In this document: in pieces, positions 17,972 to 28,611 of the stretch
How positions within the stretch are numbered: position 1 is the stretch's first letter
Layout: each line of letters begins with the position of its first letter
From: Candidatus Competibacteraceae bacterium
GTDB lineage: Bacteria; Pseudomonadota; Gammaproteobacteria; Competibacterales; Competibacteraceae
Length of the DNA stretch: 64,000 nucleotides
Direction: 5' to 3'
Assembly: GCA_003989085.1 (NCBI GenBank)
Contig: RXIV01000004.1
Coordinates: 124,001-188,000, forward strand
Notes under the pieces: generated by a model
Databases searched by the model: none
Told to the model about the DNA's origin: nothing
Seen by the model: the letters and a program-made list of their open reading frames with translations, nothing else
Translations under genes and position numbers: made by a program

Positions 17972-18802
17972 ATGCAGTTGAATTGCGCGGGAAAGATGCT
18001 TGATCTGAACCAGCCGGCAGTGATGGGTGTGCTGAATGTGACGCCCGACTCCTTCTCCGATGGGGGCTGTTATCTGCAACCTGACGCTGCTTTACGCCGG
18101 GCGGAAATAATGGCGGAGGAGGGTGCGGCGATCATTGATGTTGGCGGCGAATCCACCCGGCCAGGCGCTCCGCTGGTTACGGTGCAGGAGGAATTGGATC
18201 GGGTGCTGCCCGTCGTGGAACGGCTAACACGGGCGCTATCGATCCCGATCTCGGTGGATACCAGTAAACCGGAAGTGATGCGGGAGGCGGCGCGGGTTGG
18301 GGCCGGGTTGATCAACGATGTACGGGCTTTGCAGGCACCGGGAGCGCTGGATGTAGCGGCAGCGAGCGGTTTGCCGGTCTGCTTGATGCACCTTCGGGGC
18401 GAACCGGCGACCATGCAGCAGGTGCCGCGCTATAGCGATGCAGTGGCTGAGGTCTATGCCTTTCTGGCCGAACGGGTGCAGATTTGCGAAGCCGCCGGCA
18501 TTTCTCGCGACCGGATTTTGGTTGATCCTGGTTTCGGCTTTGGCAAGACGCTGGAGCACAATTTGCGGCTGCTGCGGCATCTTAACCGGTTCACCGATCT
18601 GGCCGCCGGGGTGCTGGTCGGCATCTCCCGCAAAAGTATGATTGGCCTGTTGCTCAATACGCCGGTGACCGAGCGGTTAAGCGGCAGTCTGGCGGCGGCG
18701 GTGATTGCGCTGTGGCAGGGGGCGAAGATTATTCGCACCCATGATGTCCGCGAGACTGTACAGGCGCTGTGTGTGTGTGCAGCAGCGCGAGCGGCGGAGT
18801 AA
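17972..18802 (+). CDS. folP: Dihydropteroate synthase
   Basis: 276-residue TIM-barrel enzyme joining p-aminobenzoate to dihydropterin pyrophosphate in folate synthesis, the sulfonamide target. Signatures: MGVLNVTPDSFSDGG (20s), IDVGGESTRPGA (pyrophosphate loop), DPGFGFGKT, and ISRKSMIG near the C-terminus. ATG at 17972 lacks an obvious Shine-Dalgarno and lies just after the ftsH terminator T-run, so expression may be attenuated. The ftsH-folP-glmM order is the conserved gammaproteobacterial one. Confidence 0.95.
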   Translation: MQLNCAGKMLDLNQPAVMGVLNVTPDSFSDGGCYLQPDAALRRAEIMAEEGAAIIDVGGESTRPGAPLVTVQEELDRVLPVVERLTRALSIPISVDTSKPEVMREAARVGAGLINDVRALQAPGALDVAAASGLPVCLMHLRGEPATMQQVPRYSDAVAEVYAFLAERVQICEAAGISRDRILVDPGFGFGKTLEHNLRLLRHLNRFTDLAAGVLVGISRKSMIGLLLNTPVTERLSGSLAAAVIALWQGAKIIRTHDVRETVQALCVCAAARAAE

Positions 18803-18848
18803 TACGGGTTCTGGGCCTTGCTGTGTGCGCCTTGCGTCTGTCCCCCGG

Positions 18849-18854
18849 TATAAT
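18849..18854 (+). promoter_or_regulatory. -10 element upstream of glmM
   Basis: A perfect TATAAT lies 37 bases before the glmM start. No well-spaced -35 is seen (TTGCTG is 25 bases, TTGCGT 11 bases away), so strength is uncertain. It suggests glmM can be transcribed independently of folP. Confidence 0.5.
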
Positions 18855-18890
18855 CGCGGCTTCTATTAAGTTGATTGAAGGAGGTTTTTG

Positions 18891-20228
18891 ATGGACAAAC
18901 GCTACTTCGGAACGGATGGCATTCGTGGGCGGGTCGGCGAATATCCGATCACGGCTGAATTCGTGTTAAAGCTGGGCTGGGCGGTAGGGCGGGCATTACA
19001 GACTAAAGGCTTCAACAAGGTAGTGATCGGCAAGGACACCCGCATTTCCGGCTATATGTTTGAATCGGCGCTGGAGGCCGGTCTGTCGGCGGCTGGCGTT
19101 AATGTCGCCCTGCTGGGTCCGATGCCAACCCCCGCCATCGCGTACCTGACCCGTACCCTGCATGCCTGCGCGGGTATCGTGGTCAGCGCCTCTCATAATC
19201 CGTATTACGACAATGGCATCAAATTCTTCTCCCGCGATGGTCAGAAATTGCCTGATCCGGTGGAGGCGCGGATCGAAGAGCTGCTCGAGCAACCGCTGAC
19301 AACGGTGGAACCCGACGCCCTAGGCAAAGCGGAACGCATTGGCGACGCGGCTGGCCGCTACATCGAATTCTGTAAAAGTACGACGCCGCCCTATACCAGT
19401 CTGGTGGGGATAAAAATTGTGGTGGACTGCGCCCACGGCGCGACTTATCACATTGCCCCCAGTGTATTTGGCGAGTTGGGCGCGACCGTCGTGGCTATTG
19501 GTGCGACGCCTGACGGTCTGAATATCAATCTGGACTGCGGCTCGACCCATCCGGCGGCGCTCTGCGAAGCCGTCCGTCAACAGGGCGCGGATCTTGGCAT
19601 CGCCTTCGATGGCGATGGTGACCGGGTGATCATGGTTGACCATCAGGGCGAGATTCTGGACGGCGACGATCTGCTGTTCATCATCGCTCGTGACCGGTTG
19701 CGGAGCGGCAGTCAGTTCAGTGCGGTGGTCGGCACGTTGATGACTAATCTGGGGCTAGAAATGGCGCTGCGTGCATTGGGGCTTGATTTGCACCGGGTTC
19801 AAGTGGGTGACCGCTATGTGATGGAGCGGCTGCTGGCCGAGCATCTGATTCTGGGGGGTGAAAATTCCGGCCACATCATCTGCCTGGATCGCACTACGAC
19901 CGGTGATGGCATTGTCGCTGCGTTGCAAGTCCTGACCGCGATGCTGCACTCTGGAAAAAGCCTGCACGACCTCAAGGCGGGCATGACCAAATACCCGCAG
20001 TTTTTGATCAACGTAAGGGTGACTGGTGTGGTTGATCTCCGCCGGGGGCCGATTCAGGACGCAGTGCGAGCGGTGGAAGACCAACTGGGTCAGCAGGGCC
20101 GGGTATTGCTGCGACCATCCGGCACCGAGCCGGTAGTGCGGGTCATGGTGGAAGGTCCCGACACAGTCAAAGTCGAAGGTTATGCGCGCGATCTGGCTGG
20201 GATCGTGCGAGATACCCTATCAGTGTGA
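18891..20228 (+). CDS. glmM: Phosphoglucosamine mutase
   Basis: 445-residue alpha-D-phosphohexomutase converting glucosamine-6-phosphate to glucosamine-1-phosphate for UDP-GlcNAc, peptidoglycan and LPS. The phosphoserine loop is VSASHNP (S101), the metal loop DGDGDR, the sugar loop GGENSGH, and the phosphate-binding loop RPSGTEP near the C-terminus. The start follows a near-perfect GAAGGAGG. The upstream TTG at 18888 is not needed. An in-frame TATAAT-bearing leader and conserved folP-glmM order support a housekeeping role. Confidence 0.96.
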   Translation: MDKRYFGTDGIRGRVGEYPITAEFVLKLGWAVGRALQTKGFNKVVIGKDTRISGYMFESALEAGLSAAGVNVALLGPMPTPAIAYLTRTLHACAGIVVSASHNPYYDNGIKFFSRDGQKLPDPVEARIEELLEQPLTTVEPDALGKAERIGDAAGRYIEFCKSTTPPYTSLVGIKIVVDCAHGATYHIAPSVFGELGATVVAIGATPDGLNINLDCGSTHPAALCEAVRQQGADLGIAFDGDGDRVIMVDHQGEILDGDDLLFIIARDRLRSGSQFSAVVGTLMTNLGLEMALRALGLDLHRVQVGDRYVMERLLAEHLILGGENSGHIICLDRTTTGDGIVAALQVLTAMLHSGKSLHDLKAGMTKYPQFLINVRVTGVVDLRRGPIQDAVRAVEDQLGQQGRVLLRPSGTEPVVRVMVEGPDTVKVEGYARDLAGIVRDTLSV

Positions 20229-20286
20229 TTGCTTTCCCGATGCGGAATCCGTAAGATTCGCCGGCTTTCAACGGTAGGAGATCGAG

Positions 20287-21039
20287 ATGCGCCGTAAGCT
20301 GGTAGCCGGAAACTGGAAAATGAATGGCTCTGCGGACAGTATCCGCAAGCTGTTGCAAGGCATTCGCGATGGCGCCGCCGAAGTTGCGGCAGTCGAGCTG
20401 GCGGTGTTCCCGCCTGCCGTTTATCTGGGGTTGGTGGAACAGCAATTGTCCGGCGCAGCGATTGCGTGGGGAACCCAGAATCTTTCCGAACAGGCTTCCG
20501 GCGCGTACACCGGTGAGATTGCCGGATCGATGCTGCTGGATTTTCATTGCGCCTATGTCATCGTCGGTCATTCAGAACGACGCACTTTGTATGGCGAAAC
20601 CGATGATCTGGTCGCCCGCAAGTTTGCTGCCGCCCGCAAGCTTGGTATCAAACCGATTTTGTGCGTGGGAGAGACCCTTGATGAGCGCGAACAGGGTGTG
20701 ACCGAAGCCGTCGTCGGGCGGCAGCTGAAGGCGGTGCTGGATCTGGAAGGCGTTGGCGTGTTCAGTGATGCGGTGATCGCCTATGAGCCAGTCTGGGCCA
20801 TCGGCACTGGCCGTAACGCTACCCCACAGCAGGCCCAAGATGTTCATGCCTTTATCCGCGCCCAATTGGCGGCGCTGGATCCGTCAGTTGCTGGGCAAAC
20901 TCGTGTTCTCTATGGCGGCAGCATGAAGGCGTCTAACGCCGGAGAGCTTCTGTCCATGCCTGATATTGATGGCGGGCTGGTGGGCGGCGCATCCCTGGAT
21001 GCCAAGGATTTCCTGGCGATTGCTAAGGCGGGTTGTTAA
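20287..21039 (+). CDS. tpiA: Triosephosphate isomerase
   Basis: 250-residue TIM-barrel enzyme interconverting DHAP and glyceraldehyde-3-phosphate. Catalytic residues are all present: K11 (GNWKMNG), H95 (VGHSERR), E167 ([11 protein letters not shown]), followed by the phosphate loop and [17 protein letters not shown] Shine-Dalgarno precedes the ATG. It lies between glmM and secG, the usual gammaproteobacterial arrangement, 9 bases before secG, so they are likely cotranscribed. Confidence 0.97.
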   Translation: MRRKLVAGNWKMNGSADSIRKLLQGIRDGAAEVAAVELAVFPPAVYLGLVEQQLSGAAIAWGTQNLSEQASGAYTGEIAGSMLLDFHCAYVIVGHSERRTLYGETDDLVARKFAAARKLGIKPILCVGETLDEREQGVTEAVVGRQLKAVLDLEGVGVFSDAVIAYEPVWAIGTGRNATPQQAQDVHAFIRAQLAALDPSVAGQTRVLYGGSMKASNAGELLSMPDIDGGLVGGASLDAKDFLAIAKAGC

Positions 21040-21048
21040 GCTGCCGCT

Positions 21049-21384
21049 ATGGTTCATACCCTCTTTCTGGTCGCGCATGTGGTTGTCGCGGTTGCCCTGA
21101 TTGCTTTGGTGTTGTTGCAACAGGGCAAGGGTGCGGATGCCGGCGCGGCCTTTGGCAGTGGCGCTTCAGCGACGATGTTTGGCTCTCAGGGTTCTGCCTC
21201 CTTTTTGAGTCGGACTACTGCGGTGTTGGCAATGGCGTTCTTCCTGACCAGCTTGACGCTGGCCTATCTTGCCACTCAGTCTACTGCGCCGAAGAGCGTC
21301 GTCGAGCGGGTCCAGGTCGAGCAACCCGTAGAATTGCCCAAGAATACCGGGCCGGCTGATGTGCCGCAGTTGCCGCAAAAATAA
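21049..21384 (+). CDS. secG: Preprotein translocase subunit SecG
   Basis: 111-residue inner-membrane subunit that aids SecYEG protein export. Two transmembrane helices (about 2-22 and 55-75) flank the conserved cytoplasmic loop LLQQGKGADAGAAFGSG and the ATMFGSQGS segment. The C-terminal tail is charged and variable. The tpiA-secG-tRNA-Leu order is the same as in many gammaproteobacteria. Confidence 0.95.
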   Translation: MVHTLFLVAHVVVAVALIALVLLQQGKGADAGAAFGSGASATMFGSQGSASFLSRTTAVLAMAFFLTSLTLAYLATQSTAPKSVVERVQVEQPVELPKNTGPADVPQLPQK

Positions 21385-21413
21385 TGGCAAACGGGTTTTT
21401 CAAAGCGTTTTAT

Positions 21414-21498
21414 GCCGATGTGGTGGAACTGGTAGACACGCTAGCTTGAGGGGTTAGTGGCGCAAGCCGTGCCGGTTCGAGTCCGGCCATCGGCACCA
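21414..21498 (+). tRNA. leuU: tRNA-Leu (anticodon GAG)
   Basis: 85 bases with CCA encoded. Acceptor GCCGATG pairs with CATCGGC, discriminator A, anticodon stem CTAGC/GTTAG around loop TTGAGGG (anticodon GAG), a long class II variable arm typical of Leu, and T loop GGTTCGAGTCC. Located after secG as E. coli leuU. It reads CUC and CUU codons. Confidence 0.96.
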
Positions 21499-21589
21499 AA
21501 CTAATAAAAACGGGCGTACTTAAAATCACCATTTAACACGCCGTGTCCATTTCAAGATGTCATCACATGATATCGAAGGTGCGACTCTG

Positions 21590-21946
21590 ATGTTGTCTAA
21601 TTACCTTCCTGTTCTGATCTTCGTGATCATCGCGCTTGTCATGGGCGGAGCGGTCATTGGCTTGGGTTTTATCCTTGGCCCGCGCCGTTACGACAGTGAA
21701 AAGCTCTCAGCCTACGAATGCGGCTTTGAGGCGTTTGAAGATTCCCGGATGAAGTTTGATGTCCGCTACTATCTGGTCGCGATCCTGTTTATCATTTTCG
21801 ATCTGGAAATCGCCTTTCTATTTCCTTGGGCCATTGTGTTGAAGCAGATTGGCTTGTTTGGATTCGCGGCGATGGCGATCTTTCTCGGCGTCTTGGTGAT
21901 TGGTTTCATCTATGAGTGGAAGAAGGGAGCCTTGGAATGGGAATAG
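21590..21946 (+). CDS. nuoA: NADH-quinone oxidoreductase subunit A
   Basis: 118-residue membrane subunit of complex I with three helices (about 5-27, 60-80, 87-107). Conserved segments YECGFEAF and [18 protein letters not shown] are visible; the loop forms part of the quinone site region. ATG at 21590 gives normal family length; an ATG at 21557 has no ribosome site. First gene of the nuo operon, overlapping nuoB by 10 bases. Confidence 0.94.
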   Translation: MLSNYLPVLIFVIIALVMGGAVIGLGFILGPRRYDSEKLSAYECGFEAFEDSRMKFDVRYYLVAILFIIFDLEIAFLFPWAIVLKQIGLFGFAAMAIFLGVLVIGFIYEWKKGALEWE

Positions 21947-22413
21947 AAGGCATTCTTGAAAAAGGCATGGTGACGACGACTGCCGATAAGCTCATCAATT
22001 GGGCGCGTACCGGTTCGATGTGGCCGATGACTTTTGGTTTGGCTTGCTGTGCGGTGGAAATGATGCACGCCGGCGCGTCCCGTTATGACTTGGATCGGTT
22101 TGGTATTGTGTTTCGGCCTAGTCCACGCCAGTCCGATGTGATGATTGTCGCTGGTACGCTGTGTAATAAAATGGGGCCAGCGCTTCGCAAAGTTTACGAT
22201 CAAATGCCTGAGCCGCGATGGGTGATCTCGATGGGTTCCTGTGCGAATGGTGGCGGCTATTATCATTATTCTTATGCTGTAGTGCGCGGCTGTGATCGGA
22301 TCGTGCCAGTGGATATCTATGTCCCTGGTTGTCCACCTACTGCGGAAGCGCTGATTTACGGTATTCTTCAGTTGCAGAATAAAATTCGTCGCACTAACAC
22401 CATAGCCCGTTGA
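21937..22413 (+). CDS. nuoB: NADH-quinone oxidoreductase subunit B
   Basis: 158-residue peripheral subunit carrying cluster N2, the last electron donor to quinone. The four cysteines are C37 and C38 (ACCAVEMM), C102 (GSCANGGG) and C132 (VPGCPPTAE). The ATG at 21937 overlaps nuoA; GAAGGGA upstream serves as ribosome site. Full length and intact motif. Confidence 0.96.
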   Translation: MGIEGILEKGMVTTTADKLINWARTGSMWPMTFGLACCAVEMMHAGASRYDLDRFGIVFRPSPRQSDVMIVAGTLCNKMGPALRKVYDQMPEPRWVISMGSCANGGGYYHYSYAVVRGCDRIVPVDIYVPGCPPTAEALIYGILQLQNKIRRTNTIAR

Positions 22414-22424
22414 GAGTAATGATC

Positions 22425-23135
22425 ATGGCTGATGCGCTTCAGACTCTCGTGGAAAAACTTCAGGCCCGATTTGGCGCTGTGCTGCTGGAGTGCCGGCTGG
22501 ATCGTGGTGAAGTGACCATTGAAATTCCTCCTGATCAGGCGATTGCGATTTTTACTGCCCTACACGATGAACCGGATTTTGCTTTCAAGCAGCTCATGGA
22601 CGTTTGCGGCGTTGATTACTCGGCCTACGGCGATGTAGAGTGGGCGACCAATGAATCCACTGAGCGGGGCTTCAGTCGTGGCGTGGTGGAACGGGCGACT
22701 GGGCGCAGTGCAGCGGCGGTTCAATCAGTTGCTGAACGGGTTTTCGCCAGTAAAGGCCGGTTTGCGGCTGTCTATCAGCTATTGTCGGTTCCCATCAATC
22801 AACGGCTGCGGGTGCGGGTTTTTGCGCCCGACGACGAGTTACCAATCGTGCCTTCCGTTATTGCAATTTGGGCCTCGGCTAATTGGTATGAGCGTGAGGC
22901 GTTTGACCTGTACGGGATTATATTTGAGGGTCATCCAGACTTACGCCGTATTCTCACTGATTATGGTTTTGTTGGTCATCCGTTCCGTAAGGATTTCCCA
23001 TTGATTGGCAATGTCGAGATGCGTTACGACCCTGAGCGGGGCCGCGTAGTATACGAGCCAGTCAGTATCGAACCGCGCGTCCTGGTGCCCCGCGTCATCC
23101 GCAAGGATAACCGCTACCTGTCCCAGCCTCACTGA
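22425..23135 (+). CDS. nuoC: NADH-quinone oxidoreductase subunit C
   Basis: 236-residue hydrophilic connector subunit of complex I (30-kDa family), with the signature [22 protein letters not shown] region (residues about 150-172) and GHPFRKDFP. It is separate from nuoD here, unlike the fused nuoCD of E. coli. ATG at 22425 has GAGAG about 9 bases upstream; an ATG at 22419 is possible. Confidence 0.94.
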   Translation: MADALQTLVEKLQARFGAVLLECRLDRGEVTIEIPPDQAIAIFTALHDEPDFAFKQLMDVCGVDYSAYGDVEWATNESTERGFSRGVVERATGRSAAAVQSVAERVFASKGRFAAVYQLLSVPINQRLRVRVFAPDDELPIVPSVIAIWASANWYEREAFDLYGIIFEGHPDLRRILTDYGFVGHPFRKDFPLIGNVEMRYDPERGRVVYEPVSIEPRVLVPRVIRKDNRYLSQPH

Positions 23136-23146
23136 AGGAAGCGACG

Positions 23147-24406
23147 ATGCCTGAAATTCGCAATTACACCCTGAACTTTGGGCCGCAGCATCCTGCTGCT
23201 CACGGGGTGCTTCGGTTGGTGCTGGAGCTGGATGGCGAGGTAGTGCAACGCGCCGATCCGCATATCGGTCTGCTGCATCGCGCCACAGAGAAGCTGGCGG
23301 AGAGTAAGCCGTTCAATCAGAGCATCGGCTATATGGATCGACTCGACTATATGTCGGCGATGAGTAATGAACATGCCTATGTGCTGGCGATTGAGAAGCT
23401 GCTAGGTATCCAGCCACCGATACGTGCGCAGTACATTCGGGTGATGTATGCAGAAATTACCCGGATTCTGAACCACTTGTTGTGGATTGGCGCTCACGGG
23501 CTGGATATTGGCGCGATGACGGTTTTTCTGTACGCTTTCCGCGAACGGGAAGATTTGGTGGATTGTTATGAAGCAACGTCCGGCGCCCGGTTTCATGCCG
23601 CCTATTTTCGTCCCGGTGGTGTTTATCGCGACCTACCGAACGCAATGCCAAAGTATGAATATCAGGATTCACCGTGTCATAGTAAAAAGGATATTGATGA
23701 GCAGAATACGCATAGGCACGGTTCTCTGCTCGATTTTATTCAGGCATTTACCGAGAGATTTCCGCAGCGGGTGGATGAGTACGAAACCCTGTTAACAGAT
23801 AATCGGATCTGGAAGCAACGGACGGTCGGGATTGGCGTCGTGACGCCAGAACGAGCCTTGCAATTGGGCTTTTCCGGGCCGATGTTGCGTGGTTCTGGTT
23901 TCGCTTGGGATTTGCGCAAGAAGCAGCCTTATGAGGTTTATGATCAGCTGGATTTTGATATTCCAGTAGGCGTTAACGGCGATTGTTACGACCGTTATCT
24001 CGTCCGGGTTGAGGAAATGCGTCAAGCCAACCGCATTATTAAACAATGTGTGAAGTGGCTGAAAGAACATCCGGGTCCGGTGATGATTGATGATCACAAA
24101 GTCGCGCCACCGCTGCGGGAGCGGATGAAGGAAGGCATGGAAGCTTTGATTCACCATTTTAAGCTGTTTACGGAAGGTTATTGCGTTCCCGAAGGTGAAG
24201 TTTACGTCGCTACTGAGCATCCCAAAGGCGAATACGGCGTCTATTTGATTTCCGATGGAGCTAATAAGCCGTATCGAGTTAAAGTTCGGGCGGCGGGGTT
24301 TGCGCATTTGTCGTCGTTGGACGAGATGACTCGCGGTCACATGCTGGCCGATGTGGTGGCCGTTATCGGCACTCAGGATATTGTCTTTGGGGAGGTTGAC
24401 CGCTAA
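23147..24406 (+). CDS. nuoD: NADH-quinone oxidoreductase subunit D
   Basis: 419-residue 49-kDa-type subunit that forms the quinone-binding cavity with NuoB. Begins with the diagnostic [15 protein letters not shown] (quinone-contact His), contains [19 protein letters not shown] and ends with [25 protein letters not shown] ribosome site. Its stop overlaps the nuoE start (TAATG), indicating translational coupling. Confidence 0.97.
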   Translation: MPEIRNYTLNFGPQHPAAHGVLRLVLELDGEVVQRADPHIGLLHRATEKLAESKPFNQSIGYMDRLDYMSAMSNEHAYVLAIEKLLGIQPPIRAQYIRVMYAEITRILNHLLWIGAHGLDIGAMTVFLYAFREREDLVDCYEATSGARFHAAYFRPGGVYRDLPNAMPKYEYQDSPCHSKKDIDEQNTHRHGSLLDFIQAFTERFPQRVDEYETLLTDNRIWKQRTVGIGVVTPERALQLGFSGPMLRGSGFAWDLRKKQPYEVYDQLDFDIPVGVNGDCYDRYLVRVEEMRQANRIIKQCVKWLKEHPGPVMIDDHKVAPPLRERMKEGMEALIHHFKLFTEGYCVPEGEVYVATEHPKGEYGVYLISDGANKPYRVKVRAAGFAHLSSLDEMTRGHMLADVVAVIGTQDIVFGEVDR

Positions 24407-24903
24407 TGAATCCACACCAAAGCGATCTGCTGTCCGCCCATGCCCGTGCGGAAATCGATCATTGGTTGACCCGCTATCCCGCCGGCCAGAAACAGTCCGC
24501 AGTATTGGCTGCCCTGCGTGAAGTTCAACATGAGAATGGCGGCTATCTTACGACGGAATTAATGGATGCAGTGGCTGATTATCTGGATATGCCGCCGATT
24601 GCCGTTTATGAGGTGGCGTCTTTCTACTCGATGTATGAGTTGAAGCCAGTTGGTCGGCATAACATTGCGGTTTGCACTAACATTTCCTGCTTGTTGCGCG
24701 GTGGAGATACCGTGCTGGCGTACATTGAAAAGAAACTCGGCATTAAGCTCGGTGAAAGCACCCCAGACGGTAAATTCTATCTGAAAAAGGAAGAAGAGTG
24801 TCTGGCCGCTTGTTGCGGAGCGCCGATGATGCAGGTCAATCATGTTTACTACGAGCAACTGACCCCGGAAAAAGTGGATCAGGTGCTGGATAGCCTGGAG
24901 TAA
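24406..24903 (+). CDS. nuoE: NADH-quinone oxidoreductase subunit E
   Basis: 165-residue thioredoxin-fold subunit of the NADH-input module holding [2Fe-2S] cluster N1a. Ligands C90, C95 (CTNISC) and C132, C136 (CLAAC) are intact. It has the minimal length, without the helix-hairpin-helix tail seen in some alphaproteobacterial NuoE; a similar HhH domain occurs here instead on the phasin protein at 44641. Confidence 0.95.
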   Translation: MNPHQSDLLSAHARAEIDHWLTRYPAGQKQSAVLAALREVQHENGGYLTTELMDAVADYLDMPPIAVYEVASFYSMYELKPVGRHNIAVCTNISCLLRGGDTVLAYIEKKLGIKLGESTPDGKFYLKKEEECLAACCGAPMMQVNHVYYEQLTPEKVDQVLDSLE

Positions 24904-24909
24904 GCCGCG

Positions 24910-26205
24910 ATGGCTAATGAGGTTTGCTACCGCACCTTGGGCCTAAACCGGCCGTGGTCAATGGATACTTATCTGAGCGTCGGTGGTTATGCGGCCTGGA
25001 AGAGTATCCTGTCTGGAAAATTGACGCCGGACCAGATTATTGACGAGATGAAAAAATCTGGTCTGCGCGGGCGTGGTGGCGCGGGATTTCCGGCAGGCCT
25101 GAAATGGACTTTTATGCCGCGCAACGCCACGGTGCAGAAGTACATGGTGTGCAATTCCGACGAGTCGGAGCCTGGCACTTGCAAAGACCGCGATATCCTG
25201 CGCTTTAATCCCCACGCACTGGTGGAGGGCATGGCGATTGCCGGTTTTGCCACCGGTTCTACGGTCGGCTACAACTACATGCGTGGCGAATTCATGGATG
25301 AGCCATATCAGCGATTTGAAAACGCGGTTAAGGAAGCTTACGCGGCTGGCTTGCTCGGTAAGAATATCCAGGGTTCCGGCATTGACTTTGACCTGTACCC
25401 GACTTTGGGCGCTGGCGCTTATATTTGTGGTGAGGAAACCGCATTGCTGGAATCGCTGGAAGGCAAGAAAGGCCAGCCACGTTTCAAGCCGCCGTTCCCG
25501 GCTAACTATGGTCTCTATGGCAAGCCAACAACCATTAACAACACCGAGACTTTCTCTTCGGTACCTGCGATCATCCGCAATGGCGGTGAGTGGTTCGCGG
25601 GTCTTGGTACGACCAACGCTGGTGGAACCAAGATTTTCTCGGTCTCCGGCCATGTGGAGAAGCCCGGTAATTTCGAGGTGTCGCTGGGCATTCCCTTTGT
25701 TGATTTGCTGGCGTTGGCCGGGGGGGTTTGGAAAGGCCGCAAGCTGAAAGCCGTGATTCCAGGCGGCTCCTCCGTGCCGGTAGTGCCGGGTGAGATCATG
25801 CTGAAAGCCAATATGGACTATGACTCGGTAGTCAAAGTTGCCGGTTCAATGCTGGGTTCCGGCGCGGTAATCGTGATGGACGAGACTACTGACATGGTCA
25901 AGGTGTTGCAACGCATCTCCCGGTTCTATTTTTCCGAGTCTTGTGGGCAATGCACCCCCTGCCGTGAAGGTACTGGCTGGCTATACCGGATGGTGACCCG
26001 CATTGTCGAGGGTAAGGGCCGGCCCGAAGATCTGGATTTGCTGGACAGCGTCGCCAGTAAGATTGAGGGGCGCACTATCTGCGCTCTGGGCGACGCCGCC
26101 GCCATGCCGGTACGGAGCTTCGTCAAGCATTACCGTCACGAGTTCGCGTACTACATCGAGCACAAGCGCAGTCTGGTCGCCAGCGCAACAGCGCTAGCCG
26201 CGTAA
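24910..26205 (+). CDS. nuoF: NADH-quinone oxidoreductase subunit F
   Basis: 431-residue NADH- and FMN-binding subunit with cluster N3. Glycine-rich FMN site [13 protein letters not shown] (about 52-64), NADH-site region [19 protein letters not shown], and cluster ligands ESCGQCTPC (about 343-351) with a fourth Cys in CALGDAA (about 391). Starts 7 bases after nuoE. Confidence 0.97.
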   Translation: MANEVCYRTLGLNRPWSMDTYLSVGGYAAWKSILSGKLTPDQIIDEMKKSGLRGRGGAGFPAGLKWTFMPRNATVQKYMVCNSDESEPGTCKDRDILRFNPHALVEGMAIAGFATGSTVGYNYMRGEFMDEPYQRFENAVKEAYAAGLLGKNIQGSGIDFDLYPTLGAGAYICGEETALLESLEGKKGQPRFKPPFPANYGLYGKPTTINNTETFSSVPAIIRNGGEWFAGLGTTNAGGTKIFSVSGHVEKPGNFEVSLGIPFVDLLALAGGVWKGRKLKAVIPGGSSVPVVPGEIMLKANMDYDSVVKVAGSMLGSGAVIVMDETTDMVKVLQRISRFYFSESCGQCTPCREGTGWLYRMVTRIVEGKGRPEDLDLLDSVASKIEGRTICALGDAAAMPVRSFVKHYRHEFAYYIEHKRSLVASATALAA

Positions 26206-26244
26206 ACCGCGAAACCACCAATACGGTCGCACAGTGGGTAAAAG

Positions 26245-28593
26245 ATGAGCGAGGAACAGGTCAATATTGAAGTCAACGGCATTCCGCTGAAGGCGCGCAA
26301 GGGCGCGATGCTCATCGAGATCACCGATGCGGCGGGCATTGTCATTCCCCGGTTCTGCTACCACAAGAAGCTGTCCATCGCCGCTAATTGCCGGATGTGT
26401 CTGGTCGAGGTGGAAAAAGCGCCTAAGCCATTGCCAGCCTGTGCGACGCCAGTGATGGAGGGGATGAAGGTTTACACTGAATCACCTAAAGCGCTGGCTG
26501 CCCAGAAGGGCACGATGGAATTCCTGCTGATTAACCATCCGTTGGACTGCCCGATTTGTGACCAGGGCGGCGAGTGCGAATTGCAGGATGTGGCGCTTGG
26601 TTATGGTGGTGATGCTTCGCGCTTCGCCGAGCGCAAGCGGGTGGTGCGGGACAAGGACATCGGTCCGCTAATCGCGATGGAAATGACCCGCTGCATTCAT
26701 TGCACGCGCTGTGTGCGTTTCGGCGAAGAGATCGCCGGGTTGCGCGAACTGGGCGCGACTGGGCGCGGCGAGAACGTGGAAATCGGCACCTATGTGGCGC
26801 ACAGCGTAGTTTCGGAATTGTCAGGCAATGTGATTGATCTTTGCCCGGTCGGAGCGCTGACGGCCAAGCCATCCCGCTATAAGGGCCGTTCCTGGGAGTA
26901 TGTGCAGCATCCCGCCATTGCTCCGCATGATTCGGTCGGGTCCAATATCTTTATTCATATCCTGCGTGGTCAGGTTATGCGGGTTGCGCCGCGTGAGAAT
27001 GAATCGGTCAATGAAACTTGGCTTTCCGACCGCGACCGTTTTAGTTACGAAGGCATCTACAGCGATGACCGGCTAGCGAAACCTCGGCTGAATGGCGCGG
27101 AGGTTGAGTGGGACGTGGCGCTGGAGACGGCGGCTACTGCTTTGAAGGACGTGATCGCTCGGCATGGTCCTGAATCAGTGGGCTTCCTGCTTTCTCCGAC
27201 TGCGACCGTCGAAGAACTATACCTAGCGCAAAAGTTGGCGCGGGGTTTGGGCGTAGTAAATATCGATCACCGGCTGCGGCAAGCCGATTTCAGCGATCAG
27301 GGCACTGCGCCAGTGTTTCCGTGGCTGGGTCAGACGCTGGAAGATTTGGATAACGTCAAGGCGGCATTGCTGATCGGCTCTAATGTGCGGATGGAACAGC
27401 CACTGGCTGGGCATCGCCTGCGTAAAGCAGCGCTGGCGGGTGGACAGATTATGTTCATCAACCCTCGCGATTTCGATTTCCGGTTCCCGGTGGCCGCTAA
27501 GGTGATCGCCGATCCGGTTGGCATGGTCTCGACCTTAGCCGGAGTGGCGCAAGCGGTTGCTGTATTGAAAGGCGTGGCGTTGCCGGACAGCTTGGCGGGT
27601 TTAGCGACCCATGCGCCGAGTGAGACGGAACACGCGATGGCTGCTTATCTGGCTAACCATACGCCAGCGACCGTATTACTGGGCAATCTTGCCATCGCTC
27701 ATCCGGCGCTTGCTCAGCTGCGGGCGCTGGCGGGTTTCGTGGCGATGCAGACCGGCGCTCGGCTGGGTTATTTACCGGAAGCAGCGAATTCGGCCGGTGG
27801 CTGGTTGGCTGGCGCTGTGCCGCATAGGTTGGCAGGTGGTCAGTTAGCGTTGCTGGCGGGTCTCGATGCGCGGGCGATGCTGGAAACGCCGCGTAAAGCC
27901 TATGTGTTGCTGGGTGTGGAACCGGAGCTGGATTGCTGGGACGGAGCGGCGGCGCTGCGGGCGGTGCAGGGTGCGGAACAGGTGATTTCTCTTAGTCCTT
28001 ATGCTGGCAAGCCTTACGCGAAACTGAGTTTACCGACGGTGACTTTTGCCGAAACATCCGGCTCTTATGTTAATGCTGAGGGTCGCTGGCAGAGTTTCCA
28101 CGGCGCCAGCAAGCCATTCGGTGAAGCCCGTCCGGCTTGGAAGGTATTGCGGGTGCTGGGTAATCTGTGCGGAGTGAGTGGTTTCGACTACACCAGCTCC
28201 GAAGAGGTGCTGGCAGAGGTTCAAAATGCCTGTGTCCAAGTTACGCCAGATAACACGCCTGATTTGAGCAAGCCGCTGGATCCATTTTATTTTGATGGTC
28301 TGCTGCGGGTAGCGGATGTGCCGATTTACGCGGTGGATGCGCTGGTGCGCCGCGCCCATTCGCTGCAACGGAGTCCTCTAGCGCGCCCGGCCGAGGTGCG
28401 GTTGCATTCTGAAGTCGCCGCTGCATTGGGTATAGCCGGGAGGGAACAGGTGCAGGTGCGCCGGAATGGTGTGGCGGTGGATTTGCCGCTGGTGCTGGAT
28501 GACAGCATCCCTAAAGGTTGCGCTTGGATCCCGGCAGGGCTGAACGCGAGCATCGCGCTTGGCCCAGCGGTCGGGCCAGTAGTCATCGGCTAA
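26245..28593 (+). CDS. nuoG: NADH-quinone oxidoreductase subunit G
   Basis: 782-residue 75-kDa-type subunit. The N-terminal ferredoxin domain carries a [2Fe-2S] site (C38, C49, C52, C66), a HxxxCxxC-type segment HPLDCPICDQGGEC (about 98-111), and CIHCTRC (about 151-157) for 4Fe-4S clusters; the large C-terminal part is a molybdopterin-oxidoreductase-like domain that binds no cofactor in complex I. Length is intermediate for the family. 39 bases after nuoF. Confidence 0.96.
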   Translation: MSEEQVNIEVNGIPLKARKGAMLIEITDAAGIVIPRFCYHKKLSIAANCRMCLVEVEKAPKPLPACATPVMEGMKVYTESPKALAAQKGTMEFLLINHPLDCPICDQGGECELQDVALGYGGDASRFAERKRVVRDKDIGPLIAMEMTRCIHCTRCVRFGEEIAGLRELGATGRGENVEIGTYVAHSVVSELSGNVIDLCPVGALTAKPSRYKGRSWEYVQHPAIAPHDSVGSNIFIHILRGQVMRVAPRENESVNETWLSDRDRFSYEGIYSDDRLAKPRLNGAEVEWDVALETAATALKDVIARHGPESVGFLLSPTATVEELYLAQKLARGLGVVNIDHRLRQADFSDQGTAPVFPWLGQTLEDLDNVKAALLIGSNVRMEQPLAGHRLRKAALAGGQIMFINPRDFDFRFPVAAKVIADPVGMVSTLAGVAQAVAVLKGVALPDSLAGLATHAPSETEHAMAAYLANHTPATVLLGNLAIAHPALAQLRALAGFVAMQTGARLGYLPEAANSAGGWLAGAVPHRLAGGQLALLAGLDARAMLETPRKAYVLLGVEPELDCWDGAAALRAVQGAEQVISLSPYAGKPYAKLSLPTVTFAETSGSYVNAEGRWQSFHGASKPFGEARPAWKVLRVLGNLCGVSGFDYTSSEEVLAEVQNACVQVTPDNTPDLSKPLDPFYFDGLLRVADVPIYAVDALVRRAHSLQRSPLARPAEVRLHSEVAAALGIAGREQVQVRRNGVAVDLPLVLDDSIPKGCAWIPAGLNASIALGPAVGPVVIG

Positions 28594-28611
28594 CGGCAAG
28601 GAACCTGGAAC

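Noticed and set aside
17384..18079. 231-residue minus-strand frame across the end of ftsH and start of folP
   Set aside because: Crosses an intrinsic terminator and two real genes; a shadow.
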